Positions 1 to 10,759 of a DNA stretch of 64,000 nt are shown one piece after another. The notes beneath the pieces are model-generated. The model ran no database searches. It worked only from the letters and a program-made list of their open reading frames with translations, and was not told the DNA's origin. The stretch lies in NCBI GenBank assembly GCA_014925825.1, contig JACGCK010000171.1:31668-95667 (forward strand), given 5' to 3'. Numbering within the stretch: the first letter of the stretch is position 1; every line of letters starts with the position of its first letter. The stretch is from Pholiota molesta. Lineage: Eukaryota > Basidiomycota > Agaricomycetes > Agaricales > Strophariaceae. Position numbers and translations under genes: made by a program.

Positions 1-1124
1 GAAGCTGCGCCAGCTGTCGAAGTTGTACCAGAAGTCGTAGAAGCCCTCGACGGCCTCCTTCGGCGCGTCGACGTCGCCGAGCCCGGGGACGGGCTGCACC
101 TTGGAGAAGCGCGAGTAGAGCTCGAACACGGGGCCGAGGGTCTTGAAGAAGTCGAGGTTCTTGCTCTGTGAACACCAACCCACAACGCACGTCAGTTAGC
201 ATGCCGCGACTCAGCAGCGAGGAGGGAGGGAAGAAGGAGGGAGGGAGGGAGGAGGTAATAAGAGGGGGTAATGGGAGGGGGAGACGCACCTTGATCTCCG
301 CTGCACTCGGGATGTCCTCCTCGAGCTCCATGAACACGGGGTCGACGGAGTCGAACTGGCGGCGCTTCTCCGGGTTCGTGAGCACCTCGTGCGCCTTGGC
401 GATGCACTTGAAGAACGCGTCGTCGTTCGTGTTCTGGTTCACGCCCGCGAGGTAGAGCGAGTCCGCGACGGGCGCGGGCGCGGCCCCCGCCTTCTTGTCC
501 GGGTGGTGCTTCAGCACCTTTTTGCGGTCTGCGCGGAGGGTGGGCGTGGGTTAGCAGCAGCAGTAGTAGTAGGGGTAGTGGTGGTAGGAGGTGATGTGGG
601 GAGGGGGTGGGGACGTACTAGCAATCTTGATCTGCTCGGGGGTGGCTTTGTAGCGCAGGTGGGAGAGCCCGAGGACGGCGTAGTGATCTTGTTTCTAGAT
701 GCGCATCAGTACGTGTGCAGCAGCGCATTCACCGTGGGCGGTACCTTCCACTCCTTCGGGTCCAGGCTGAGCAGCTCATCGGTCTCCTCCTCGGAGCCGA
801 CGCCGAGGTCGTCCTCCGCCGCGTTGCTCTCGCCGTGGAGCGCGGCGAGGCGCGCGCGCTCGGCCTCCAGGTGCTCGTCGAGCGACGAGAAGGAGTGCGC
901 GTGCTGGAGCGACAGGCGGAGGTGGTTGACGTAGGCGGGGCCGACGGGGAGGAGCGTGCGGTGGCCGGCGGGGTGCGGCGCTGGGGGAGGGGGGTGTCAG
1001 ATGGGGGGGCCGGGCGGGGGTGGGCGGACGTACCTGAGATGCGCGAGGTGGAGGGCGCGCTGGGGGAGGCGTAGGAGGCGGGGACGGGGGGCGTCGAGAC
1101 GGCGAGCTGGTGCACGGTGGCCAT
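1..1124 (-). CDS. ZUO1: Zuotin (ribosome-associated J-domain co-chaperone), 5' part only
   Basis: Zuotin (DNAJC2/MPP11 family) is the J-protein of the ribosome-associated complex and stimulates a ribosome-bound Hsp70 at the peptide exit. Five exons read as 1124-1034, 980-745, 694-619, 528-290 and 165 to the window edge, all with GT-AG junctions in frame. Exon 3 opens with KQDHYAVLGLSHLRY, the start of the J domain. Exon 4 carries the HPD motif (KHHPDKK), then KAHEVLTNPEKRRQFDSVDP, which is characteristic of zuotin rather than generic DnaJ. Exon 5 holds YNFDSWRSF. The ribosome-binding charged region and any C-terminal SANT domains lie outside the window. The start at 1124 gives an Ala/Ser/Pro-rich leader. 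The gene has the high GC3 of a highly expressed basidiomycete gene. No frameshift is seen. Confidence 0.93.
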
Positions 1125-2699
1125 CGTTGTTGGCGTTTAGTTCAGCCCTCCAAGTGCACTGCCGTCTTCACATCTTTTTTTTTTTTTTTTCGTCACGCAT
1201 AACAGACACGTCACACGATAATCTTGTACCCAACGTCAACAACGTGTTCGCTTTTCTGTCAAGTACTGGTGCGCTCGTTGGCAGCTTTCGAAGGTTCACG
1301 ATGGATAATCATTACGAGAATGGTACAGAAGAAAATTACGAGGATGTAAGGACTTCATAGTCAAGCGAATTCCATTCCGCTGCGGGTGTGCAAGGGACGC
1401 AGATGCTGGAGGACGCTCCGGCTTAATTGAGTGCTATATGTACCTTTATCTGCCCTTCAGCGTATACCAGTTTCCACCAAATAGAAACGAGTTACTGTCG
1501 CATTCGTCCGCGACAGCAGCTGTGAGGGTTCTGTTGAAGAGCTGCCAACACAAACTTGCCGCGTTTTTATATCGGCAATCTTCACGTGATACATAGCACC
1601 TCATTGGCTGTGGGGTCTGGCCACAAAGTTTGAAGAAATTCTGGCATATCTGAGCCACTATAAGCAAATCTGCACCAAAGAAGTTAATTAATTGAGTCTT
1701 TAAACTATGAGCTGGCATTTTATTTTGTGGAAGACGGAGCACGGCAAGCTGCGCAACGTCAAGGCCATCCAGAAAGTTGAGGAGCGAGGTCGGCCGGCCC
1801 GCATAGGACATGTTTTTACCTGTTTCCTTTTATTTCTTCATAATTCTCACCTTTTAATGGCCCTTAAAGCATGCTCACTTAAATTTACGGGCGCCCTGAT
1901 ATGGTCTGCTATGAAAGTTCAGTACGAGTGCAGGAGCGTTGTACGATCAGCCTATGACGATTGGACTTTCGAGGCGTGGAAAGTAAGCAGGGTATAAATA
2001 AGCAGGGTATACATTACTGGACGGGGATGACATATGGGCAGCTTACCTTTCGGACTGGGGAAATGGTGTATAGGGTGTACATGTCAGCAGGAATCTACGT
2101 GGGTGCCTCATCAAGTCGAGCCCGCCGGAATGCGTTGAGAGATATCTCTTTGAAAAGGCTAACCCATATATATTTATTCAGCATCCTATTATCACTACAA
2201 AAAAACCCCAAGCATACCAAAAATAATGTCCGTGCTGCAGTGCTTCAATAAGCTTCAATAGCCATTCCATTTAGAGCGCGTTCAACAAGAAGCGCCGATC
2301 ACCAGATCCATCGGCAGGGAGCATCTCCACCTATGCATATGTTGAGTCGAACACATAGACATAAAACAACAAACGAATGGCTCACCGTCGCAGCGCCCTG
2401 CTGCTCATCCCCCTCCCTTGTTTCCGGAACAGCAGTCCACACCAAGTCCTCGTCAACGACCTTGATCTATCAGCGCGCGCAGCAAAATAGGCGCGCAAAC
2501 CCACGGCCAATGAGATCCGCAGAACAAGCTGGCCGATGGAGATTACTAGTATTACTCACGACAAACTCGCCGTTCCCGACGCATTCGATGGCATAGGTAG
2601 AGGGCGGCGCGGTAAAAGCGGCTTCAGGAAGGGTGAGGTTCTATTGCTCGATAGATGCATGAGCAGGGAGGGAGCACGCGGGTTTCAGGGAAGGACCCA
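1125..2699. other. Intergenic, upstream of zuotin
   Basis: No supportable gene. A poly-T run at about 1176-1190 lies in the zuotin promoter or 5' region. Open frames at 1446-1811 (-) and 1707-1997 (+) overlap each other on opposite strands and lack a domain, signal peptide or convincing intron pattern. Confidence 0.5.
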
Positions 2700-3335
2700 C
2701 GGATTCGACGAGCGTCGCGACGGTAAGACCCTCCTTGACGCTCAGAACATGAAATCCACCTTCCTCCGCGCTCGCAAGAGTGAACAGCATATTCGCAAGC
2801 TTTAGTTCTCGAGTACACGTTCATCGTCCGTCGAAAATTGCACGTACCGTCCCGTCATCTCCCTTGCTGGGGAGCTTTCTCCAGACCCAGCCTGAGAGCA
2901 AAGCCATCGCTGGTAGGCGCGATCGCGCCGTCGAGGCGCACGAGCTTCCCAGTACAGGACACGCTCTGGAATGTGTAGTTTCCTGGTGGTAGGATGAAGC
3001 ATCGAATTCCGTGAATGGCCCACACTTTCGGCCAACGTCGCGACGGTAAGGCCCTCCTCGACGTTCAAAATATAAACGCCGCCTTGCTCCGCGCTCGTAA
3101 GAGTGAACTGCATATCCGCAAGCTTCAGTTTTTGAGTACACGTTCCTATTACTTCAAGTTTGACAAAGCACGTACCGTCCCTACATGTCCCTTGCTTGGG
3201 AGCTTTCTACAGACCCAGCGTAAAGCCATCGCTGGTAGGCGCGATCGCGCCGCCGAGTCTCACGAGCTCCCCAATACAGGACAGGCTCTGGAATGTGTAG
3301 TTTTCTGGTGGTGGGATGAAGTATTCAAGGCAACT
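2700..3335 (-). pseudogene. Two tandem copies of a degenerate protein-coding module, about 315 bp period
   Basis: Read on the minus strand, two kinds of module alternate. The first encodes NYTFQSxSCxGxLVRL followed by GAIAPTSDGF (about 3330-3190 and 2990-2870). The second encodes KLxxMxFTLxSAExGG, then an EGLTVATLxESVG strand (about 3130-3015 and 2815-2700). Nucleotide similarity between the two units is high along their length. The modules sit in different frames and are broken by stops, so no single intact spliced gene could be built. The chain looks like a beta-rich domain, but I do not recognise the family. It abuts the left end of the large inverted duplication. Alternative: a live gene with several short introns and base errors. 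Confidence 0.5.
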
Positions 3336-4466
3336 GTAGCAGTGGAGATTCTAGTGGCTGCTGTTTGCTTGCTCGGTGAGAATCTCATATTCTGGATACT
3401 GGCTCTCAACGTCCGTTCTCGTTGTCTGAAATGTCAAATCTCTCTGAGAGGCAAAGGTAGTCAGTCAGGTGAAAATGGAGCCATGTCGGAAATTGTGGTT
3501 TACGACGTAAAACCAGCGGCTGCGGACTGTCGGGGCTGTGGGAGTCGGTCAGAGCCTAACGCTGAATTGTATGTGTATCAGGGAATTTTAAGCACGGAAA
3601 ATTCGATTTTGTTTTTAATTTCAGTGTACGTGCCAATCCTCTATTCGCCAATCTCCGAGTCTCTCTTCACTTAAGTCAACGGACAGCGATACACCGCACT
3701 TCGAAGGTTCAAAAAAGCGCGCATTGACATTATCCGCAGCTGTTGGGCGCTGTCGAACCCATTTTCCATGATCGGTTTGACTGCGCACGCGTTCTTCGCC
3801 TCCACAGCCTTCGTGCGACGTGCCGCATTTGCGGTTCCTTTTGTCAGTCTCATTAAACCCTGACTTCAAGCTTCCGAAGGTGTCGTTAGCGATCGAGGCT
3901 CGGGTCCGCAGCTTCCTTTCACCAATGCCCCATTTTTTTTTTCCATTTTCGTCCTGAAGTCGAGGTGCGCATATGCGCATACTTCCGTTGTTAATGATAA
4001 CAATCTTCGCGATCGTATTGTGTTGGACAAGTTCTACCTGTGATGTCCGTATCTGTATTGATGTTGAGTGCTTGCGCAACAGCGCACAACTCAGCAATCC
4101 TCGGATGCGGGTATTTGACCCCTTAGAGTTGCCTTCGAGTACAATTCTCGCAATCTAGAATATCTTTCCAAGGTTGATGCCTCCAGAAGACGAATACAGA
4201 GCTTTCGTTTTCCAATAAGTCTATTGTAAGGCCATCGTTTATCGGTATCTTATTGGCAATTTTGTTTTTGTATACGGCGATATTCAATAATCAGATTACA
4301 CTCCTAAGTACTACATATCTCGAAGCATGTACTAAAAATAGACAACACGCGCGCTTGATGGACTTGAGCTAATTTGGCTGTAGTCGCCTACAATTAAGTA
4401 AGTAGTTTAGCCATCTCCTTCAAGACGAGTAAGCTAGCGTACTTACGGGACGCCATTCCCCCTCGA

Positions 4467-4806
4467 TTAATATCCTATCGTGGGAGTTGGGGCAGCGGTG
4501 GGCAAGGAGGTGGTAATACTTTCACTCTCGCTATCATGGGTGACGTAAGTAATGGCTAACGTGATACCTTCGAGCTCTACTCACGTCCAAAAAACCGTAG
4601 AGGTTCTATCAACGAGATACGGGGACTCGTCAATAACGGTGTGATAGATCTTCTTCGCCATACGAGTATGGGCAGAATTATCCCTGCCCGCCAACTAAAA
4701 CTGTATGTATCAGTATGTGGAAGTATTGACATTTCTCGGCGAGGATACTGACCGCTAAGATAGCCACAATTTGAGTTACGAAAAAAACAAGGACGTTGAG
4801 CTGCAT
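4467..4806 (-). CDS. Small secreted protein SSP1 (75 aa, three exons)
   Basis: A previously invisible small gene, divergent from LCC1. Exons are 4806-4753, 4694-4585 and 4530-4467, with introns of 58 and 54 bases and GT-AG ends. The predicted 75-residue product starts MQLNVLVFFVTQIVAILA, a strong signal peptide, and continues through KKIYHTVIDESPYLVDRTS to an S/T/P-rich tail ending TPTIGY. Only one Cys or none is expected in the mature part, so it is not a typical disulfide-rich effector. The best evidence is comparative: the paralogue SSP2 keeps both introns and their phases, and differs by a 9-base in-frame gap in exon 2. An in-frame Met at 4863 would place 19 residues before the hydrophobic segment; I prefer 4806. 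It shares a 435-base promoter region with LCC1. No family recognised. Confidence 0.68.
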
Positions 4807-4941
4807 AGTGGTAGTCGGAAGAGAAGTGTGCTTTATCGACTTAGGATTTAATTCAGCCTTCATTTATAGCCTACACTCATGGGCGGCCATGCCTAATTGG
4901 TGAGTCGCACCTATGTCCATTTGAGACTTTCAAATTAAAAT

Positions 4942-4948
4942 GTGCGCA
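4942..4948 (-). promoter_or_regulatory. Metal-response-type motif in the SSP1/LCC1 shared promoter
   Basis: TGCGCAC on the minus strand fits the TGCRCNC metal-response element consensus described for fungal laccase promoters. It lies 294 bases before the LCC1 ATG and 136 bases before the SSP1 ATG. The same heptamer is preserved in the other arm at 38200-38206. Seven-base matches occur often by chance, so conservation between the arms is the only added weight. Confidence 0.35.
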
Positions 4949-5165
4949 ACTTCGGACGGATGGCCTGGGCGCTGAAATCAAAGAAGCAGCTTCCGTGTCA
5001 TCGCAAAAACAACTATTCATCAGAACAATCAAAACTTCTTGAAGCCAGTGTTTCTCAGTGAATATTATTAAGTAAAATATGATCGTAACGCGAAGATCTC
5101 TGCTAATTTTGGATCCGCAGGTCGAACAACGGAATTTTAGATGATGGCAGTGCTGTACCTTTACA

Positions 5166-5173
5166 GTATATAA
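5166..5173 (+). promoter_or_regulatory. TATA box of LCC1
   Basis: TATATAAA about 70 bases before the LCC1 start codon. The paralogue has a matching TATATATA element at about 37924-37932 on its strand. Confidence 0.6.
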
Positions 5174-5241
5174 AGCGAGCCATGAAGACGACACAGTATT
5201 CAAACTTCTTAACTCTAATATTTCGTACCCCCAGAGACATC

Positions 5242-7571
5242 ATGCATTTCCACACACTGCTCGTCAGCATTTCTATCGTTGTGGGCGCTTATGGCGCTAT
5301 AGGACCCAGCTCCAATCTCTACATCGAGAACAAGTATATTCTTCCCGATGGCTTCAATCGCTCGTGAGTTTCTTATTCAGGATGGCACAATTCTGATATC
5401 TAATGCTGCAACCTTGCATTTAGAACCGTATTAGCTGGACCAACTGCAGATAATGTCACCTTTCCGGGACCACTAATTACTGGCTTCAAGGTATGCTCGC
5501 CTTTCCAGCGTCTAATAGAGACTCACCGAACCCCACATTAGGGAGATACATTCGGCTTGAATGTCATCGACGAGCTCACTGATACCACCATGCTGACAAG
5601 CACAAGTATTGTACGTATTTCGTATAGTTATCGTCCCATTCAGACGATACTATTTGCATTTCTGTTGACCATGCTCGCTCAATATATATACACAGCATTG
5701 GCATGGACTGTTCCAAGAAGGTACCAACTGGGCTGACGGTCCTGTGGGCGTCAACCAATGCCCTATCTCGCCCGGCCATTCTTTTTTGTACCAGTTCAGC
5801 GTCCCGGATCAGGCGGGCACATTCTGGTACCACTCTCATCACTGTAAGTTATTTCTCTTTTATCAGCCATTCGAAATCTCATTACAGTTGCGTTCCCACA
5901 GCGACACAATACTGCGACGGCCTCCGAGGTCCTTTGGTCATCTACGACAATGATGACCCCAACCGAAGCCTGTAAGTAATCGCACCGTTTATATTGGTTT
6001 CCATCTAATTACTTTCTTTAGATATGATTTTGACGATGGTAAGTAATACAATCAGCGTCTTTTTGATCTGGATCAATACAGGAGCGCTGATGCTTGCCTC
6101 CCTGTCCTGCAGACACCACCGTTATTACGCTGGCTGATTGGTATGTGAGACCCTTTTCGTCGAATTTATCCGTTACTTACCTTCATAACTGTAGGTACCA
6201 TACCGTAGCGCCCTCGGCAGGTCTTGTACCAACGGCGGACGCGACCTTGATCAACGGCATTGGCCGATATGTCGACGGACCAACGGTGCCGCTCACAGTG
6301 ATCACAGTCCTTCCGAACAAGCGCTATCGATTCCGCTTGGTGTCTCTTTCTTGTGATCCCTTCTTCAATTTTTCCATCGACGGACACTCTTTTGTGCGTA
6401 ATTTCTCAATTGTGAAATCCATGTGGTCTGACAGGGCCGCTCTTCACTGAAGACTATCATCGAGGTCGACGGTATCAACACTCAACCCCTCGTCGTCGAT
6501 TCTATCGAAATCTATGCTGGCCAGAGGTATTCATTCGTTTTAAACACCACTGAAGCTATCGACAACTACTGGATCCGTGCAAATCCTAGTGCTGGTAACA
6601 CTGATTTTGACGGTGGGATCAATTCAGCAATTCTACAATACTTTGGTGCTGCAGATGCTGACCCCACGACCAATTCCACCACCTCAAACCCCATGGTCGA
6701 GACTGACCTCCATCCCTTAACCAATGCTGCTGCCCCTGGAGTGGCTACCGTTGGTGCCGCCGATGTTAACATCAATCTGGACATCGAATTCGATACGACG
6801 AATCTTTTGTTCACGGTCAACAATGCTACCTTCGTTCCTCCTTCGGTTCCTGTTCTTCTTCAAATCATGAGTGGCGCAATGACGGCGACGGATTTGCTCC
6901 CCAGTGGCTCAGTCTATGTTTTGCCACCTAACAAAGTCATCGAAATCTCTATGCCAGGAGGATCGGTCGGTAGTCCTGTAAGCGCCCTGCATTCTCTAAT
7001 CACTCACATATGCTGACGAAAAAACTTATCTTTAGCATCCTATCCATCTTCACGGTGTAAGTTCTATGCAATCTTTGGGCAATTACACTCTAACTATTTA
7101 TATTTTAGCATGCATTTTCGGTTGTCCGAAGTGCGGGGAGCACTGTTTATAACTACGTCGATCCCGTTCAACGTGATGTCGTCAGTATTGGTGTGGCTGG
7201 CGATAACACGACCATTCGGTTCACAACGGACAATGCTGGTCCATGGATTTTGCACTGGTTCGTATTCCATTGATTTCCGCGATATATTCTACATGTATTA
7301 ACCGCCTATCCATAGCCATATTGATTGGCATCTTGGCCTGTGAGTTGTCGCGTACCTTTTGACTTGCATAACTTGAACTTTCCTTCGCATATAGTGGTCT
7401 CGCGGTCGTAATGGCTGAGGATGTCAATACGACTGCGACATTGGTTCCTACCTGTATGTGTCTTGTTGTATTTGTTACCTTGTGTGTATTCTGATTTATC
7501 AATCGTCAACTCTAGCGGCCTGGGATGATCTCTGCCCAACATACAATGCGTTGCCCACTCAAACTTTTTGA
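5242..7571 (+). CDS. Laccase (multicopper oxidase), intact, 517 aa
   Basis: Secreted phenol oxidase (benzenediol:oxygen oxidoreductase). Fourteen exons: 5242-5363, 5424-5490, 5542-5610, 5696-5843, 5902-5971, 6022-6038, 6113-6140, 6195-6393, 6453-6977, 7036-7056, 7109-7257, 7316-7339, 7395-7453, 7516-7571. They join to 1554 bases with no stop. A signal peptide of about 20 residues precedes [13 protein letters not shown]. All four copper signatures are present: HWHG near residue 87 with DGP..QCPI, WYHSHH near 130, HPIHLHG near 416, and HCHIDWHL near 471. Cys472 is the type 1 copper ligand, and Leu482, ten residues on, is the axial position, a Leu class linked in the literature to higher redox potential. 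Exons of 17, 21, 24 and 28 bases make automatic models fragile. Divergent from SSP1; paralogue LCC2 lies 28 kb away in inverted orientation. Confidence 0.96.
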
Positions 7572-8065
7572 TCAGCTTCGAATGGGCCAAATGAAGAAGT
7601 CAGCCATGTTCTTACTTACGTCGACATATGGAGTCGATATTTTTATTTGGATATCTAATTATGTCAATCAAATGGACTAGTGGTACATAGTTTTATACAA
7701 TCACTTTCATTCAAGCGCTACGCGCCTCATTCGCAAGGGAAACCTATTCTGTAAGGTAATACTCATCCTGACCCATATCCACCATGCGGTCCCCTTGTCA
7801 TAGGGAGAAGGCAGAGAACTGTGTTGTGGGGACGAAGCGACGAGTGACCGCGGCATCGTCTTCACCCGCCGCGTTTGGGAGGGCCGTGTGACGGTGTCAT
7901 CCTGCAATGATGGCGCGCTTTCTCCGCTTTCAACCAAAATTTCTGAACGTTGTTTACTTCACCATTTCGCTCTAGCCCTCGAAGCTTTGGAAGGTCGCGC
8001 ACGCCAGATCCAGCAAAGTCCCAACAAGTCCAGGTATGGATATTATACTTTACAGAAAAAAGTAT
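7572..8065. other. Gap between two convergent genes
   Basis: Convergent 3' ends of LCC1 and the membrane protein gene. The stretch 7690-7905 is still part of the inverted duplication, matching 35190-35420 in reverse. No gene seen. Confidence 0.6.
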
Positions 8066-9588
8066 CTACAGGTGGGGAATAAATGTAGTCCATTTAATGG
8101 TTTGCAGAGCATCAGAGTGAAGAGAGTGTAGAGAAATCAGGGGGAGTATGAGGAGTATGCTACGCGAAACGACATAGAGAGGGACCCCAATCCACAAAGG
8201 ATGGAAGAAGATGCGAGGGTCACGAACCTTCCTCGCAAAATATAGCGTGACTGACGAAAATATAGGACCCGTGGTTATAATGATCGCTGCAGCCCGCCAT
8301 AGCCACATTTCTGGACGCGATGGAAATTCAAGATACCAGCTCGGTACCAGATGCACCAATCCAAAGAGGACGCCTATTGCCGTATACGCGATGACTGTTT
8401 TGTTTTCAGTGTCGGTAAATGCCGCATAGAACATTGCCACTCGAAGGTCGGAATTACGCACAGCAGAGGGCGTGTTTCCGGCGAGGCTGGTCATCGGGCT
8501 AATCATAGCTTCAAGTAATCGCATTGGCGCACGACCGAGAATTATCCAAGGCGCAGACAGTGTAAACTCCTCGATATCTTCTCGCAGTTTCGATCGCAGC
8601 CGACTCCGTTTGGCATGTCGAGGGGCCGTTGAGTCTCCACCATGGGGCAAGGCGAGAACTTCTCGTGGTTGTTTACATTCAAGAAACACCGGTCGTCCGA
8701 CATTTTGAGGCTTGTCCCACCATAGACCGTAGGTGATCCCGTTAAGCGTCGCAAACGCTAGCGTTGCTACTTCCAGTTCCGTGACCGGGAGCCGGGTAGC
8801 CCATCGCGCGACGCACTGCGCAATAAACCAGGACGTCTGAAGGATAACGAATGCTTTGGATATGGCATCGCCCTTGCTCCGATCGTTGATATCCTCCGCT
8901 GATATTCGTGGTGGATCGATCATGCCATTATCGATGTTCCATATGAGGGTGGTCGAGTCTTCGCTACCTGGTCGATCTCGACGACGACCGCCAGCGTCAA
9001 TAAGTGTCTGAATTGGGCGGCCATCTTCACATAGAACGAAACCGCCCATCTGAAGGAAGAATGCATGAGTCAACGTCCACCTTTCGGCCCTGTCCTTCTG
9101 AAATGGACCTGGCGAGGACTGATTTCGAAATAATGCTCGAATAGCATCAAGGATAGAACTTCGCTCTGAAGGGCCAAGGTCTATGTCAATTAGTTGTTAG
9201 CCATTTCTCAAAATCGTGCGGATAAGCTTGGGATAAGCTCACTTCGTTTCATGTTATACTCATTCATAATCCTCCTCGCAGCCAGATGCTGCCTCAATGC
9301 CCAAATGGTGATGAGCTCGGGAGCCAGAAACGCGTATATCATCGTCACGACTTGCCGCTTGAAGCAAGTCCACCAGGAGTCGGTTGGAGCAGGGACATTT
9401 GGATGGATGGCAGACCATATACACGCAAAGGTAGTGGTGAAACAGCTGATGATGATATCGTTCACGCGGCGCTGACCAAAGTGGCCTTGTGTTCCGCGGA
9501 TGGCGAGAGTGGGATGCCCATCCGGTGCTTGCAGTAATACGACCCGAAGGATACGAATTAAAACGAACAATAAGGGTACAATGAGCAT
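8066..9588 (-). CDS. Basidiomycete multi-pass membrane protein, copy A (486 aa)
   Basis: Two exons, 9588-9243 and 9180-8066, separated by a 62-base intron starting GTGAGC and ending ATAG. The start at 9588 opens a hydrophobic leader (MLIVPLLFVLIRILRV). The protein then carries a conserved block around PAPTDSWWTCFKRQ, a THAFFLQMGGF block, the soluble block DPPRISAEDINDRSKGDA, and several hydrophobic spans toward the C terminus (for example VLFGLVHLVPSWYL and SILLILPLISL). I recognise it as one of a large family of uncharacterised Agaricomycete membrane proteins with this TDSWW core. The function is unknown. Copy B at 16142-17689 has an exon 1 of identical length (346 bases) and an intron in the same position. 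A third, partial copy lies at 13188-13503. The reading frame is intact. Confidence 0.8.
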
Positions 9589-10759
9589 GAGAGAACGAAA
9601 GTTCCTAGAGGCGTCGATGAACGGAGAATAATTGTGTATTCGACAGCCTTTTTGACCGTGTTTCCGACTGCCAGGCGAGCTGGGGAAGCAGGAACTCGGC
9701 GAACTTGTGTTTGCAAAACCTAGATCTTTAGACCTTCACAAGCTGCGGCTCAGTCTAGAATCAGAGAACGGAGATTCATGTATACGGACATGGCTACCTG
9801 ATGACCGCATTTCATTTGCCATGCTGTATTCGCAGGGCTTTTAAAAATATCCTTTGACTCCGAGGTGAATAATATCCTAGTTGAGGAAACGTTGAGAACG
9901 TGAAGACATACCATTGCATTATTGTGTAACGTTCGAATCTCCCATTGCCGCGGCGCGCCGTATATTTTTCCGACTCGTACAGGCAAATACTAGGCTGCCT
10001 CGGCGCAGTGGCTGATGATAGGTTCTCCACGTCATGACACGCTTTTTCCTTGAACCTCCGTGTCATGTTTGATCCCACCTTGCAGCTATCCAGAACCACA
10101 GAACACAGCCGAGCATCTACGCCTCTGCGATTAGCGCCCTCCAGGCATTGCCTCACATACACCAAGCATGTATGGATGACTGTACCTTTGCTTTCCGGAT
10201 CTGCAGACGGCAGGATAGTAATCGAAAGTAGCAAGACGCGTCGTGCCTGCGTCGTGCACTGTGCATGCCCTCTTTCCCACGCACGCAGCATGCCAGCAGT
10301 CCGAGGAGGCGTTTCGTCCAAGTTTCGTCGAGCAGGCCCAGTAGCAACGGTCAAAACATTGTCTGAAAGTTGACATTGAGGCAGAAGCGATGTGAAAGCT
10401 TTTTGATCCAGAAAAGGTTGTTATTCATTGATATTGAGACCCTTCAATTTCTGGTGAATTTGCGGCACTGACGTTCCTACATTAACCAGTTTGAAGATAC
10501 AGTCCCAAGAGCGAAAAACAACTTGAGATTCAGAGTTGTTCAATTGTATCAATGATTACAGACACAGACAAATGACAGAACTCTACCTCTTGTTCAGAGG
10601 GAATTTGCATGGGTGCCAAATCAGTATGTCGCTGAGAAATGCAAGAAAAACATGGAGCAAATGCACAAAAATATAAGATGACAAAAACATTTTGAAGGAG
10701 ATTCCGCTTTCCAATCCGTCCTTTCCGAGCCCACAGTCTCTAAACACGCCCACGTATTT
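9589..10759. repeat. Non-coding half of the mirror duplication (left copy)
   Basis: The block 10021-10345 matches 14799-15117 in reverse complement at high identity over about 320 bases. The block 9963-10010 matches 14750-14792, but in the opposite relative order. Sequence near 9690-9760, just upstream of membrane protein copy A, matches about 15945-16000 upstream of copy B. No credible gene is present. Open frames here are shadows of the repeat. 10346-10759 lies beyond the aminotransferase stop and holds nothing recognisable. Confidence 0.75.

Larger units (their letters stand above)
3410..7905. repeat. Left arm of a large inverted segmental duplication
   Basis: This segment matches the reverse complement of about 35150-40125. 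Matches run from the sequence around 3410-3560 (pairs with 40120-39990), through SSP1 (pairs with SSP2) and LCC1 (pairs with LCC2), to the block at 7690-7905 (pairs with 35190-35420). Copies have diverged by substitutions and indels, with coding parts best conserved. This arm lacks the roughly 440-base insertion present in the other arm (39040-39480). From 3560 to 4460 no convincing gene is present; the 61-codon frame at 3973-4158 is discussed among the rejected items. Confidence 0.9.

Noticed and set aside
1446..1997. Overlapping open frames of 121 and 96 codons on opposite strands
   Set aside because: No domain, no paralogue, no splice support; ordinary chance frames.
3973..4158. 61-codon frame with a signal-like N terminus, with a partial counterpart in the other arm near 39591-39480
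   Set aside because: The counterpart diverges completely after about 35 codons and neither has introns or a domain; shared DNA from the segmental duplication explains the similarity.
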